Assembly (NCBI GenBank): GCA_964651515.1
Contig: CAZYYB010000108.1
Span: 1 to 10,248 of the forward strand
Length of the DNA: 10,248 bases
Direction: 5' to 3'
From: BOG-1184 sp964651515
GTDB taxonomy: Bacteria > Fibrobacterota > Chitinivibrionia > Chitinivibrionales > Chitinispirillaceae
Positions 1 to 6,567 of this stretch are shown piece by piece (the first letter of the stretch is position 1; every line of letters begins with the position of its first letter). A program made the position numbers and the translations under genes. The notes under the pieces are model-generated. The model saw only the letters and a program-made list of their open reading frames with translations. It made no database searches and was not told the DNA's origin.

Positions 1-151
1 CAACCCGACCGGTCCGAGCACCGGCAGTTCCCGCGTGCTGCGTGGGGGCTCGTGGAACTACGCCGTCGTCGGCCTGTGCGCCGCGTTCCGGGGCTACAAC
101 CTCCCGGACGGCTGGAACTACGTCTACGGGTTCCGTTGCGTTCGGCGGTAA
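1..151 (+). CDS. C-terminal end of an FGE-sulfatase (SUMF1-like) domain protein, partial
   Basis: The reading frame from base 2 to the TAA at 149-151 gives 49 residues carrying the C-terminal signature of the formylglycine-generating-enzyme/SUMF1 fold: RVLRGGSW, then a short spacer, CAAF, a Pro-containing loop and a final GFRCVRR. The 5' part lies outside the window. Proteins with this fold include sulfatase-activating enzymes, nonheme-iron EgtB/PvdO-like enzymes and many secreted or regulatory proteins of unknown activity. In true FGE two cysteines lie five residues apart just before the CAAR segment. Here only one Cys is present, the position five residues earlier is Ala, and the segment reads CAAF. 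Copper-dependent FGE activity is therefore doubtful, and a fold-level assignment is safer. It converges with the minus-strand genes that follow. Confidence 0.85.
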   Translation, partial: NPTGPSTGSSRVLRGGSWNYAVVGLCAAFRGYNLPDGWNYVYGFRCVRR

Positions 152-185
152 GTTTTTTTACCCTTTTAACTCTTGCGCTTTTGCC

Positions 186-215
186 CCTTTTTTCCTGCTA
201 AACCAGGAAAAAAGG
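186..215. terminator. Perfect 12-bp inverted repeat, candidate bidirectional terminator
   Basis: CCTTTTTTCCTG at 186-197 and its exact reverse complement at 204-215 flank a 6-base loop (CTAAAC). The hairpin lies 34 bp after the stop of the plus-strand FGE-fold gene and about 90 bp past the end of the minus-strand nucleotidyltransferase gene. Its A/T run is inside the stem and no U-tract follows on either strand, so it is not a textbook intrinsic terminator. Its place between convergent genes is the main argument for that role. Confidence 0.5.
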
Positions 216-253
216 ACTATCAGTCAGATTTCTTGGAGGCCGCCCTTTACAAT

Positions 254-279
254 ACGGGCGCGCCGTCAGGCGCGTCCGT
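254..279. repeat. GC-rich 11-bp hairpin with tetraloop
   Basis: The arms at 254-264 and 269-279 pair over 11 positions, with one G-U wobble when read on the plus strand, around the loop GTCA. The stem contains the palindrome GGCGCGCC. It lies in the convergent intergenic space, downstream of the nucleotidyltransferase gene when read on the minus strand. No T-run follows on either strand. Confidence 0.45.
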
Positions 280-281
280 TC

Positions 282-313
282 GCGGTGAAATTTGAAAAAT
301 TCTCTTTCACCGC
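282..313. repeat. 9-bp inverted repeat spanning the nucleotidyltransferase stop codon
   Basis: GCGGTGAAA at 282-290 is exactly inverted at 305-313 around a 14-base AT-rich centre. The stop codon of the minus-strand nucleotidyltransferase gene (307-309) lies inside the second arm, so a hairpin in the mRNA would cover the end of the gene. With the neighbouring hairpins at 254-279 and 186-215 it could protect or end the purL-nucleotidyltransferase transcript. Confidence 0.4.
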
Positions 314-618
314 CATACTCCTTCGTTGTCAACTGATTTACGAAAGAGAATTGTCCGGTAACAGGGGCTATTCCATAATTGGCGGTTTTTAACGATTGTA
401 CTGAGTACTTCGCCGGTGTCCCACTCGATTTCATAGAGCGAATGTCGAATCCGGTCCACTCGGGCAGTATCGATCTCTCCATCAACAAGCACCAGAAAAT
501 CCCCATCGGAAAATCGGCCGTAATCGTTTCGAGCGCGGGAACCGAAAAGAATTACTTCGGCGGAAGGTTCCCGCTTGAGAACGGTTTGTTTGACTTTTTT
601 AAGGATTTCTTCGTGCAT
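307..618 (-). CDS. MNT-type minimal nucleotidyltransferase (antitoxin-like), HEPN partner not seen
   Basis: A 103-residue protein with the polymerase-beta-type nucleotidyltransferase signature. Residues 26-40 read GSRARNDYGRFSDGD, an exact GSX10DXD motif with the two metal-binding Asp at 38 and 40. The length is normal for the minimal nucleotidyltransferase (MNT) family. Known members pair with HEPN ribonuclease toxins and neutralise them by AMPylation, and the HEPN gene is usually adjacent. Here the bases after its stop (152-306) hold no second gene and purL lies upstream, so it appears orphan. The start ATG at 616-618 has an AAAGGA ribosome-binding site four bases upstream. The gap to the purL stop is 48 bp with no terminator-like hairpin, so read-through transcription from purL is likely. 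The family call is firm. The antitoxin role is inference. Confidence 0.85.
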   Translation of the reverse strand: MHEEILKKVKQTVLKREPSAEVILFGSRARNDYGRFSDGDFLVLVDGEIDTARVDRIRHSLYEIEWDTGEVLSTIVKNRQLWNSPCYRTILFRKSVDNEGVWR

Positions 619-666
619 GTGATCCTTTTAAGGTAAGGCTATAAAATAACGGTCCGCCGCCCCTCC

Positions 667-3600
667 CTACCTGAAGTACTCCACCCCGGACTCAAACAAC
701 CGCTGATCCTTTGCGCCCGGAATATTCTTCGACACGTTTTCCCCCCGCCTTTCCGAGTGCGCCATTTTCCCGAGGACCCGGCCGTCCGGGCTCGTGATGC
801 CTTCGATCGCCCCGTGGGAACCGTTCGGGTTGCCGTCGATGTCGTCGGCGTAGCGGCCGTCGGCGTCGACGTAGCGGGTGGCGACCCGGCCGCTCGCGAA
901 GAGGTCGCGCAGGCACGCCTCGGGCGCGACGAACCGGCCCTCGCCGTGGGAGATCGGGATCGTGTGCACGTCGCCGACGTTCGATTTCAGGAACCAGGGC
1001 GACTTAACAGAGACGATTTTCGTATGCGCCATGCGCGAGATGTGGCGGCCGATGGTGTTGAAGGTGAGGGTCGGGCTGTCGGGGTTCGGGGTGCGGATTT
1101 CGCCCCAGGGCACCAGGCCGAGTTTGATGATCGCCTGGAACCCGTTGCAGATGCCCAGCGCAAGCCCATCGCGTTTGTCGAGCAGGGCTGCAACCGCCTC
1201 CCTGAGGCGCGGGTTGCAGAAGAAGGCGGCGATGAATTTGCCCGAGCCGTCCGGTTCGTCGCCGGCGCTGAAGCCGCCCGGAATCATGAGAATCTGGGAG
1301 TCGGCCAGGAGCCGCACGGCTTCGTCGATCGAGGCGACGATGTCCGCGGCCGATCGATTCCGTATGACCAGGGTCGCCGGCTTCGCCCCGGCCCGCGCGA
1401 ACGCCCGCGCCGAGTCGTATTCGCAGTTGGTGCCGGGAAAGACGGTGATGAGGACGCGCGGCGCCGCAATCTTGACCGAGGGGCGTTTCGCGGTGCGGGC
1501 GGTGCAGGGTGCGCCGTCGGCCTTCACCGGCACGGTCGGCGTATTTGCGGGAAAGACCGATGACAAAGGCTCCTCCCAGGCATTCTTGACTTCGGTGAGG
1601 GTGAGTTCGGTCGGACCGATCGTTATCGAGGGGGCGGTTTGCGTCGCGCCGATGACCGTGCAGGCGACGTCGTCGAACACCTTGTTCGGATCGGCTTTCC
1701 CATCGAGTTCCGCGATGAACGACCCGATGGAAGGGGAGAAGAGCGTTGCCGGATCGAAACGATCATCGAAGGCGAAGCCGATTTCGTTGCCCAGGCACAT
1801 CTTGGTGACGCTCTCCGCAATGCCGCCGACGCCGACCGTATGAACGGCAACAATCGCACCCGTGCAAATTGCGTCATGCACCGCCGAAAACAGCGCGTTT
1901 GCCGCGGTGAAATCGGGCATTTCCGCTTCGTCGCGGCCGAAGGGGAGGAGCACGACGGCGTGACCCGCCTGTTTGAACTCCGGGGAAACGGTCGTCCGGA
2001 CATCCACGGCCGCGAGCGCGAAAGCAACGAGCGTCGGGGGGACGGAGAGGTCATGGAAAGTCCCGGACATGCTGTCCTTGCCGCCGATGGCCGGTATGCC
2101 GAGGGCCTTCTGGGCGTGCAGCGCGCCGAGCAGCGCGGCGAATGGTTTGCCCCAGCGCACCGGATCGGTACCGAGCTTCTCGAAGTACTCCTGTAATGTC
2201 AAACGGACCGTACGGTGGTCGCCGCCCGTTGCGACGATCCGGGCGACCGCCTCCACGATTGCATAGACCGCCCCGTGAAACGGGCTCCACGATGCGAGCC
2301 GGGGGAAGAACCCCCAGCTCATGGCCGTGCCGGTGGTGGTATCGCCGCTCATCACCGGCAGCTTGGCGACCATGCTCTGCGCGGGCGTGGCCTGGTACTT
2401 CCCCCCGAAGGGGAGCAGTACCGAACCGGCACCGATGGTGCCGTCGAACCGTTCACCCAGACCCTTCTGGCTGCAAACGTTGAGGTCCCCGAGCATGGCA
2501 AGCCATGCGTCGCGAAGCGTCGGGGCGCTCTTTACCGCTTCGAGCGGTGCGGCGAAGAAATCGGCCTTCGCGTCGGGCGCGGCAATCCGCACGTCGCTCT
2601 CCTGCGCAACGCCGTTGGTATCGATGAAGGCACGGGAGAGGTCGACGATGGTCTTTCCACGCCAGCGCATCCGCAGCCGCCCGGAACCGGTCACCGCGGC
2701 GACGACCGCCATTTCGAGGTTCTCCTGTGCAACGGCGGCCTCGAAGGCCGGGAGGTCGGCCGGATCGATCACGATCGCCATGCGCTCCTGCGACTCTGAA
2801 ATGGCAATCTCGGTGCCGTCGAGCCCCTCGTATTTTTTCGGTACCGCATCGAGGTCGATATCGAGCCCGGCCGCCAGTTCGCCGATGGCGACCGATACCC
2901 CGCCCGCGCCGAAATCGTTGCACCGCTTGATGAGCCGGGAGACCTCCTCCTTCCGGAAGAGGCGCTGGATCTTCCGCTCGGTCGGCGCATTTCCCTTCTG
3001 GACCTCGGCCCCGCAGGTGTGAATTGACTCGCGGGTATGCTCCTTCGACGACCCGGTGGCGCCGCCGCATCCGTCGCGGCCGGTTCGCCCGCCCACGAGC
3101 AGGACGATATCGCCCGTTTGCGGGGCCTCGCGCCGTACCTGCGCCTTCGGGACCGCTCCCACCACGGCGCCGACCTCCATGCGTTTGGCGACGAACCCTT
3201 CGTCGTACACCTCGGAGACCAGCCCGGTGGCTAGCCCGATCTGGTTACCGTAGGAGCTGTACCCCTGTGCGGCGAGGGTGGTGATCTTGCGCTGGGGCAG
3301 TTTCCCGGGAAGCGTCTCCCCAACGCTTTTCCGCGGGTCGCCGGAACCGGTCAGCCGCATGGCGTGATAGACATAGGAGCGCCCGGAGAGCGGATCGCGG
3401 ATGGCGCCGCCCAGGCAGGTGGCCGCGCCGCCGAACGGCTCGATTTCGGTGGGATGGTTGTGCGTTTCGTTCTTGAACATGACCAGCCACGGTTCCTCGC
3501 GGCCGTCGATGTTCGCCGTCACTTCGATGCTGCACGCGTTGATCTCTTCCGAAGAGTCGAGATCGTCGAGCAGGCCGGCGAGCCGGAGCTCCTTCATCCC

Positions 3601-4443
3601 GATGGTCGCGATGTCCATGAGGCAGAGGGGTTTCGCCTCTTTTGTCGAGTAAACAATTTTACGCGACGCACGGTAGCCTTCGAGGGCCCCGGCTATCGGC
3701 ACGGTAAAGGGCGACGGATCGATCTCGATCGTGTTTATCGTGGTAAGAAAGGTGGTGTGGCGGCAGTGGTCGGACCAGTAGGTATCGAGCATCCGGATTT
3801 CGGTGATTGTCGGGTCGCGATTCTCGGTGTCGCGAAAATAGCCCTGGCAGAAGGCGAGGTCCTCGCGGCGCATGGCGAGGCCGAGATCGGCGCGCAGGGT
3901 GTCGAGCTCCTCACCGCTCTTGCCGCGGAAAGCGTCGACAATCGCGACATCCGGCGGCGTGTCGAGCTCCATGGCGAGGGTGGCGGGCTTGTCGAGCGCC
4001 GCCTCCCGCGAGTCGACATGGTTGATGCAGTACTTCTTGACGCGAGCGAAGTCGCCGGAAGAGATCGTTCCCGCGAGCGCGATGACCCTCGCACTCGCGA
4101 CCGCCGGGGCCCTGCCGCGTGTGATGATCTGGATGCACTGGGAGGCCGAGTCGGCACGCTGGTCGTACTGTCCGGGAAGGTATTCGACGGCGAACATCGC
4201 TTCGGCCGCGGCGAGCGGGAGCGTCTCTTCGTAGACGGTGTCGAGCGGCGGTTCGGCAAAGACGATGTCGCGGACCGACGCATACTCGGCGTCGGAAATG
4301 CCCTCGATGTCGTAGCGGTTGAGGAGCCTTACCGCGGCGAGCCCTTGTATGCCGAGATTATCGCGAAGATCGCGGAACAGGCTCTTCGCGGCGATGTCGA
4401 GGCCGGATTTTTTCTCGACGAAAATTCGTTTTACCTGAGACAT
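667..4443 (-). CDS. purL: Phosphoribosylformylglycinamidine synthase (FGAM synthase), single-chain
   Basis: PurL converts FGAR, ATP and glutamine to FGAM, ADP and glutamate, the fourth step of de novo purine synthesis in the cytoplasm. The 1258-residue protein carries all parts of the large single-chain form: a PurS-like N-terminal region, a linker with SDHCRHTTF (residues 224-232), a first AIRS-type ATPase half with KNETHNHPTEIEPF (324-337) and a glycine-rich GGRTGRDGCGGATGSS (451-466), a second AIRS half, and a class I glutaminase domain from about residue 996. In the glutaminase the nucleophile is Cys1099 in GICNGFQ, and the His/Glu pair is His1166 and Glu1168 in HGEGRF. The length is close to the roughly 1250-1300 aa of other single-chain enzymes, so it is complete. 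ATG at 4441-4443 follows a GAGGGAG ribosome-binding site by about 9 bases, which supports the start. The stop is TAG. It is GC-rich, unlike the adjacent accessory block. No purine riboswitch was recognised upstream. Confidence 0.97.
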   Translation of the reverse strand: MSQVKRIFVEKKSGLDIAAKSLFRDLRDNLGIQGLAAVRLLNRYDIEGISDAEYASVRDIVFAEPPLDTVYEETLPLAAAEAMFAVEYLPGQYDQRADSASQCIQIITRGRAPAVASARVIALAGTISSGDFARVKKYCINHVDSREAALDKPATLAMELDTPPDVAIVDAFRGKSGEELDTLRADLGLAMRREDLAFCQGYFRDTENRDPTITEIRMLDTYWSDHCRHTTFLTTINTIEIDPSPFTVPIAGALEGYRASRKIVYSTKEAKPLCLMDIATIGMKELRLAGLLDDLDSSEEINACSIEVTANIDGREEPWLVMFKNETHNHPTEIEPFGGAATCLGGAIRDPLSGRSYVYHAMRLTGSGDPRKSVGETLPGKLPQRKITTLAAQGYSSYGNQIGLATGLVSEVYDEGFVAKRMEVGAVVGAVPKAQVRREAPQTGDIVLLVGGRTGRDGCGGATGSSKEHTRESIHTCGAEVQKGNAPTERKIQRLFRKEEVSRLIKRCNDFGAGGVSVAIGELAAGLDIDLDAVPKKYEGLDGTEIAISESQERMAIVIDPADLPAFEAAVAQENLEMAVVAAVTGSGRLRMRWRGKTIVDLSRAFIDTNGVAQESDVRIAAPDAKADFFAAPLEAVKSAPTLRDAWLAMLGDLNVCSQKGLGERFDGTIGAGSVLLPFGGKYQATPAQSMVAKLPVMSGDTTTGTAMSWGFFPRLASWSPFHGAVYAIVEAVARIVATGGDHRTVRLTLQEYFEKLGTDPVRWGKPFAALLGALHAQKALGIPAIGGKDSMSGTFHDLSVPPTLVAFALAAVDVRTTVSPEFKQAGHAVVLLPFGRDEAEMPDFTAANALFSAVHDAICTGAIVAVHTVGVGGIAESVTKMCLGNEIGFAFDDRFDPATLFSPSIGSFIAELDGKADPNKVFDDVACTVIGATQTAPSITIGPTELTLTEVKNAWEEPLSSVFPANTPTVPVKADGAPCTARTAKRPSVKIAAPRVLITVFPGTNCEYDSARAFARAGAKPATLVIRNRSAADIVASIDEAVRLLADSQILMIPGGFSAGDEPDGSGKFIAAFFCNPRLREAVAALLDKRDGLALGICNGFQAIIKLGLVPWGEIRTPNPDSPTLTFNTIGRHISRMAHTKIVSVKSPWFLKSNVGDVHTIPISHGEGRFVAPEACLRDLFASGRVATRYVDADGRYADDIDGNPNGSHGAIEGITSPDGRVLGKMAHSERRGENVSKNIPGAKDQRLFESGVEYFR

Positions 4444-4887
4444 GGATGAAATCTCCCTCTATCGAAATACAGTTAATTTCCGGGGAAAAATGAACCTTGA
4501 AAAATAAGTTTTGCGGGGGAGCCGGGGCCGATAACGAGGTCGGGCGTCGGGATAATGATGGATATCGCCTGCCGGGCGCACACGCCGCAAAAGATCATCA
4601 AAAAATAATAAAAATAGTTTTGCATTCTACCTGGTGATAATAATATATTGCACCCGTCAGCATGACTTATGCTGCACCGAAGCTTGCTGCAAACAACGGC
4701 AGCCCGGCTCTTCAGGGCGGGACAATGCCGTCGGTGCCGCCCGAGAAACTCCTTGGAACGGCGGGAGGGCGCTTATTGAGCAAAGGGATGATTTTGCTAT
4801 GTGTTGAAGGAGATGAAGGGGGTTTTCAGGTTTTCGAGAAAAAAGCCAAATCCAGACACAACAGCATAAAAAAAAGAGGAGTAGATC
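4444..4887. other. Divergent intergenic region between purL and the accessory operon
   Basis: No convincing gene lies here. From left to right it holds the purL ribosome-binding site, a mixed-composition stretch, an AT-rich patch with a plausible plus-strand promoter (4620-4649), a 6-bp hairpin CAGCAT/ATGCTG (4658-4674), a GC-rich leader of about 120 bp (about 4680-4780) rich in short inverted repeats, and from 4806 the 82-bp leader that is duplicated with the downstream gene. An open frame from 4662 to 4976 overlaps the real gene at 4888 in another frame and has no family signature, so it is not called. Confidence 0.6.
4620..4649 (+). promoter_or_regulatory. Candidate sigma70-type promoter for the accessory operon
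   Basis: TTGCAT at 4620-4625 and TATATT at 4644-4649 are separated by 18 bases. An overlapping alternative -10, TAATAT at 4641-4646, would give a 15-base spacer. The AT-rich patch sits in an otherwise GC-rich intergenic region. It would give a leader of roughly 230 nt before the first gene at 4888. It is inferred from sequence only. Confidence 0.4.
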
Positions 4888-5592
4888 ATGAAAAAAATTA
4901 TGATTTTTTTGATGCTTTGGGCGGTAAGTGCGGTTATGGCGGAGCAGGTGCCGGTGGAGGTACAGCGGGTTATTGATAGTGCGATGGCAGGAAAAATTCC
5001 TATAATGAATGAAATTAGCGCTGACCCTGTTCATATTGGTTTGGACTCTGGTACAAAATTATCAGATCTTCAAGCCGGCCAGCCTATTCATTTATATGGA
5101 TTTAATAAAGATTCATTGGATAAACTTGATGAGAGCGCACCGGTGAGTTCAATTATCAAGCCGCTGAAAGGATGGGCGGTTCCTTTGATCTTGCATGGAA
5201 AATTCAGGCTTCTGTTTCTGATAGACCTAAATAGCAGCGAGAAATGGCATGTTGATGGATTCGGATTTGGCGGCTATGCAATAAGCTGGCAAACAATATG
5301 CAAAATATGGCCTGAATCGAAGGGGTATCATCCGATATTTATTGGACATCTCATTGGACAAGCATTTTTTTATGTTCCAGAAAAAGGTGATAAAAATTTG
5401 ACGCGTTTTGCTTCAGCTATGCACAAATCAGACAATCTAGACAGTTTATATGCAAATTTGGAATCAAGCAGCTTTAATTTGTTCAAGAAAGTCAAACACC
5501 ATGTGCAGCCTCAACCTGCAGGAGGTCGGTGAATATGAAACCGGCAGCTTGGGTCATTATTGTTTTATTAGCGGTCACTATGCCGGTTCGTG
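4806..5592 (+). repeat. Tandem duplication unit, copy 1
   Basis: This unit carries an 82-bp leader, the first small secreted-protein gene and the first codons of the next gene. Compared with copy 2 (5596-6385), bases 4806-5108 match 5596-5898 exactly over 303 bp, including the leader and about 74 codons. Bases 5109-5421 are clearly diverged from 5899-6214. Bases 5422-5592 match 6215-6385 with only three mismatches over 171 bp. The offset changes from 790 to 793 bp because copy 2 has one extra codon. Confidence 0.95.
4888..5532 (+). CDS. Small secreted protein of unknown function, copy 1
   Basis: A 214-residue protein of a family I do not recognise. It begins with a clear signal peptide: Lys at positions 2-3, a hydrophobic core (IMIFLMLWAVSAV) and a probable cleavage after VMA at residue 18, so it is exported. 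The mature part has an N-terminal helix-like stretch, a central region with alternating hydrophobic residues (GWAVPLILHGKFRLLFLI, about residues 94-111) suggesting beta strands, an aromatic-rich part with GYHPIFIG, and a basic C-terminal tail. The core vaguely resembles small beta-rich PepSY-like domains, but this is a weak impression. The ATG follows an AGAGGAG ribosome-binding site by about 6 bases. Its stop is 2 bases before the remnant start codon at 5535. Residues 75-178 or so differ from copy 2, while both ends are identical. Confidence 0.8.
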   Translation: MKKIMIFLMLWAVSAVMAEQVPVEVQRVIDSAMAGKIPIMNEISADPVHIGLDSGTKLSDLQAGQPIHLYGFNKDSLDKLDESAPVSSIIKPLKGWAVPLILHGKFRLLFLIDLNSSEKWHVDGFGFGGYAISWQTICKIWPESKGYHPIFIGHLIGQAFFYVPEKGDKNLTRFASAMHKSDNLDSLYANLESSSFNLFKKVKHHVQPQPAGGR

Positions 5593-5606
5593 ACAGAAGG
5601 AGATGA
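5535..5606 (+). pseudogene. Duplicated 5' remnant of the downstream peptidase gene
   Basis: After copy 1 the sequence restarts the peptidase gene: an AGGAGGT ribosome-binding site at 5520-5526, ATG at 5535 and codons for MKPAAWVIIVLLAVTMPVR. These 19 residues match the start of the real gene at 6328 except Ala for Ser at position 4. The homology then stops at the duplication junction and the frame runs DRRR into TGA at 5604-5606. It is a relic of the tandem duplication. With its ribosome-binding site intact it might still produce a 23-residue hydrophobic peptide, but nothing suggests that it is functional. Confidence 0.85.
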
Positions 5607-6385
5607 AGGGGGTTTTCAGGTTTTCGAGAAAAAAGCCAAATCCAGACACAACAGCATAAAAAAAAGAGGAGTAGATCATGAAAAAAATTATGATTTTTTT
5701 GATGCTTTGGGCGGTAAGTGCGGTTATGGCGGAGCAGGTGCCGGTGGAGGTACAGCGGGTTATTGATAGTGCGATGGCAGGAAAAATTCCTATAATGAAT
5801 GAAATTAGCGCTGACCCTGTTCATATTGGTTTGGACTCTGGTACAAAATTATCAGATCTTCAAGCCGGCCAGCCTATTCATTTATATGGATTTAATAATG
5901 ATTCACTGGCTAAGCTTGATGAAAATGCTCCTGTAAGCTCAATTATTAAACCGTTGGATGGATGGGCGGTTCCTTTGCTTCTGCATGGTAAATCAAGGCT
6001 TTTATTTTTGATAATAAACACTCCTCCAACCAAGAAATGGCATGTAACTGGACTGGGTTATAGTGGGTATGCAACAGATTGGGAAAAAATATGCCAAATA
6101 TGGCCCGAATCGGCTGGATATCATCCGATATTTATAGGGCGTCTTATTGGTCAAGCATATTTCTATATTCCTGAAAAAGGCGATAAAAATTTGACCCGTT
6201 TTACCTCATCGACCCACAAATCAGACAATCTGGACAGTTTATATGCAAATTTGGAATCAAGCAGCTTTAATTTGTTCAAGAAAGTCAAACACCATGTGCA
6301 GCCTCAACCTGCAGGAGGTCGGTGAATATGAAACCGTCAGCTTGGGTCATTATTGTTTTATTAGCGGTTACTATGCCGGTTCGTG
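5596..6385 (+). repeat. Tandem duplication unit, copy 2
   Basis: Second unit of the duplication, directly abutting copy 1 with only 3 intervening bases (5593-5595). It contains the same 82-bp leader, the second small secreted-protein gene and the intact 5' end of the peptidase gene. Exact identity covers 5596-5898 and near identity covers 6215-6385. The centre, 5899-6214, is diverged from copy 1. Confidence 0.95.
5678..6325 (+). CDS. Small secreted protein of unknown function, copy 2
   Basis: A 215-residue paralogue of the protein at 4888-5532, with the same signal peptide (cleavage expected after VMA, residue 18), the same first 73 residues and the same last 35 or so residues (from KSDNLDSLYANLES to QPAGGR). 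The central part differs at roughly a quarter of positions and has one extra residue near INTPPTKKW. The ribosome-binding site and leader equal those of copy 1. It ends at TGA 6323-6325, two bases before the ATG of the peptidase gene, whose ribosome-binding site (AGGAGGT, 6313-6319) lies inside its last codons. This predicts translational coupling and a functional link to the peptidase. No known family was recognised. An inhibitor, chaperone-like partner or substrate is possible. Confidence 0.82.
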   Translation: MKKIMIFLMLWAVSAVMAEQVPVEVQRVIDSAMAGKIPIMNEISADPVHIGLDSGTKLSDLQAGQPIHLYGFNNDSLAKLDENAPVSSIIKPLDGWAVPLLLHGKSRLLFLIINTPPTKKWHVTGLGYSGYATDWEKICQIWPESAGYHPIFIGRLIGQAYFYIPEKGDKNLTRFTSSTHKSDNLDSLYANLESSSFNLFKKVKHHVQPQPAGGR

Positions 6386-6567
6386 CCACTTACTATGCAC
6401 CGGTGACGTGGTATCCAGCGGATTCTACTAATTGGTGTTGGGCTGGCTGTACCCAGATGATTCTTGAATTTTACGGTTATGATGTTACGGAACAACGTAT
6501 AGGTCAATTGGGTACCGGCGGGGTAGATTCAGGGAACGTTTTATGCGGCTATCAACGTCCCTATTAA
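6328..6567 (+). CDS. N-terminal piece of the C39/C70-like cysteine peptidase, with catalytic Cys
   Basis: 79 residues up to the in-frame TAA. The start is ATG at 6328, nine bases after AGGAGG (6313-6318); a GTG at 6322 overlaps the preceding stop and is less likely. Residues 1-20 are a signal peptide ending PVRA. The SNWCWAGC segment (34-41) followed by TQMILEFYG matches the active-site helix of papain-like C39_2/AvrRpt2-type peptidases, with Cys37 as the expected nucleophile. A second cluster with Cys73 (VLCGYQRPY) resembles the loop found after this helix in such enzymes. Alone it lacks the catalytic His and Asp and cannot be an active peptidase. Its neighbours upstream are the two secreted paralogues. 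Confidence 0.75.
   Translation: MKPSAWVIIVLLAVTMPVRATYYAPVTWYPADSTNWCWAGCTQMILEFYGYDVTEQRIGQLGTGGVDSGNVLCGYQRPY
6565..6567 (+). other. In-frame TAA inside the peptidase domain
   Basis: The stop follows CGYQRPY and precedes LNSVSSIIS in the same frame. It falls between the catalytic Cys37 and His133. A single-base change from TAT, TAC, CAA, AAA or GAA would create it. No frameshift is needed to restore the domain. Confidence 0.9.

Noticed and set aside
757..4449. Long plus-strand open frames (757-1563, 878-1843, 1639-2196, 2321-3022, 3364-4449)
   Set aside because: All are antisense to purL, whose full-length frame and motifs are unmistakable. High-GC coding DNA commonly leaves long open antisense frames, and these translations are Arg/Gly/Ala-rich with no family signature.
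4675..4740. Possible GEMM-I (cyclic di-GMP) riboswitch, suggested by GCAAAC and GGGACAATGCC
   Set aside because: The conserved core (GGGACGCAAAGCC-like) and tetraloop receptor are not reproduced, and the likeness is limited to a few bases. A covariance-model scan would settle it.
4662..4976. Plus-strand open frame of 104 codons ahead of copy 1
   Set aside because: It overlaps the well-supported start at 4888 in another frame, has no good ribosome-binding site, and its end is simply a shifted reading of the signal-peptide region.
4657..5034. Minus-strand open frame, repeated at 5492-5824
   Set aside because: It appears twice only because it is antisense to the duplicated gene. The translation is rich in His, Asn and Leu, and no promoter or ribosome-binding site supports it.
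4806..6385. Mobile element or CRISPR-like explanation for the repeats
   Set aside because: There are only two long units, with no terminal inverted repeats, transposase, target-site duplication or regularly spaced short repeats. Tandem gene duplication explains the pattern.
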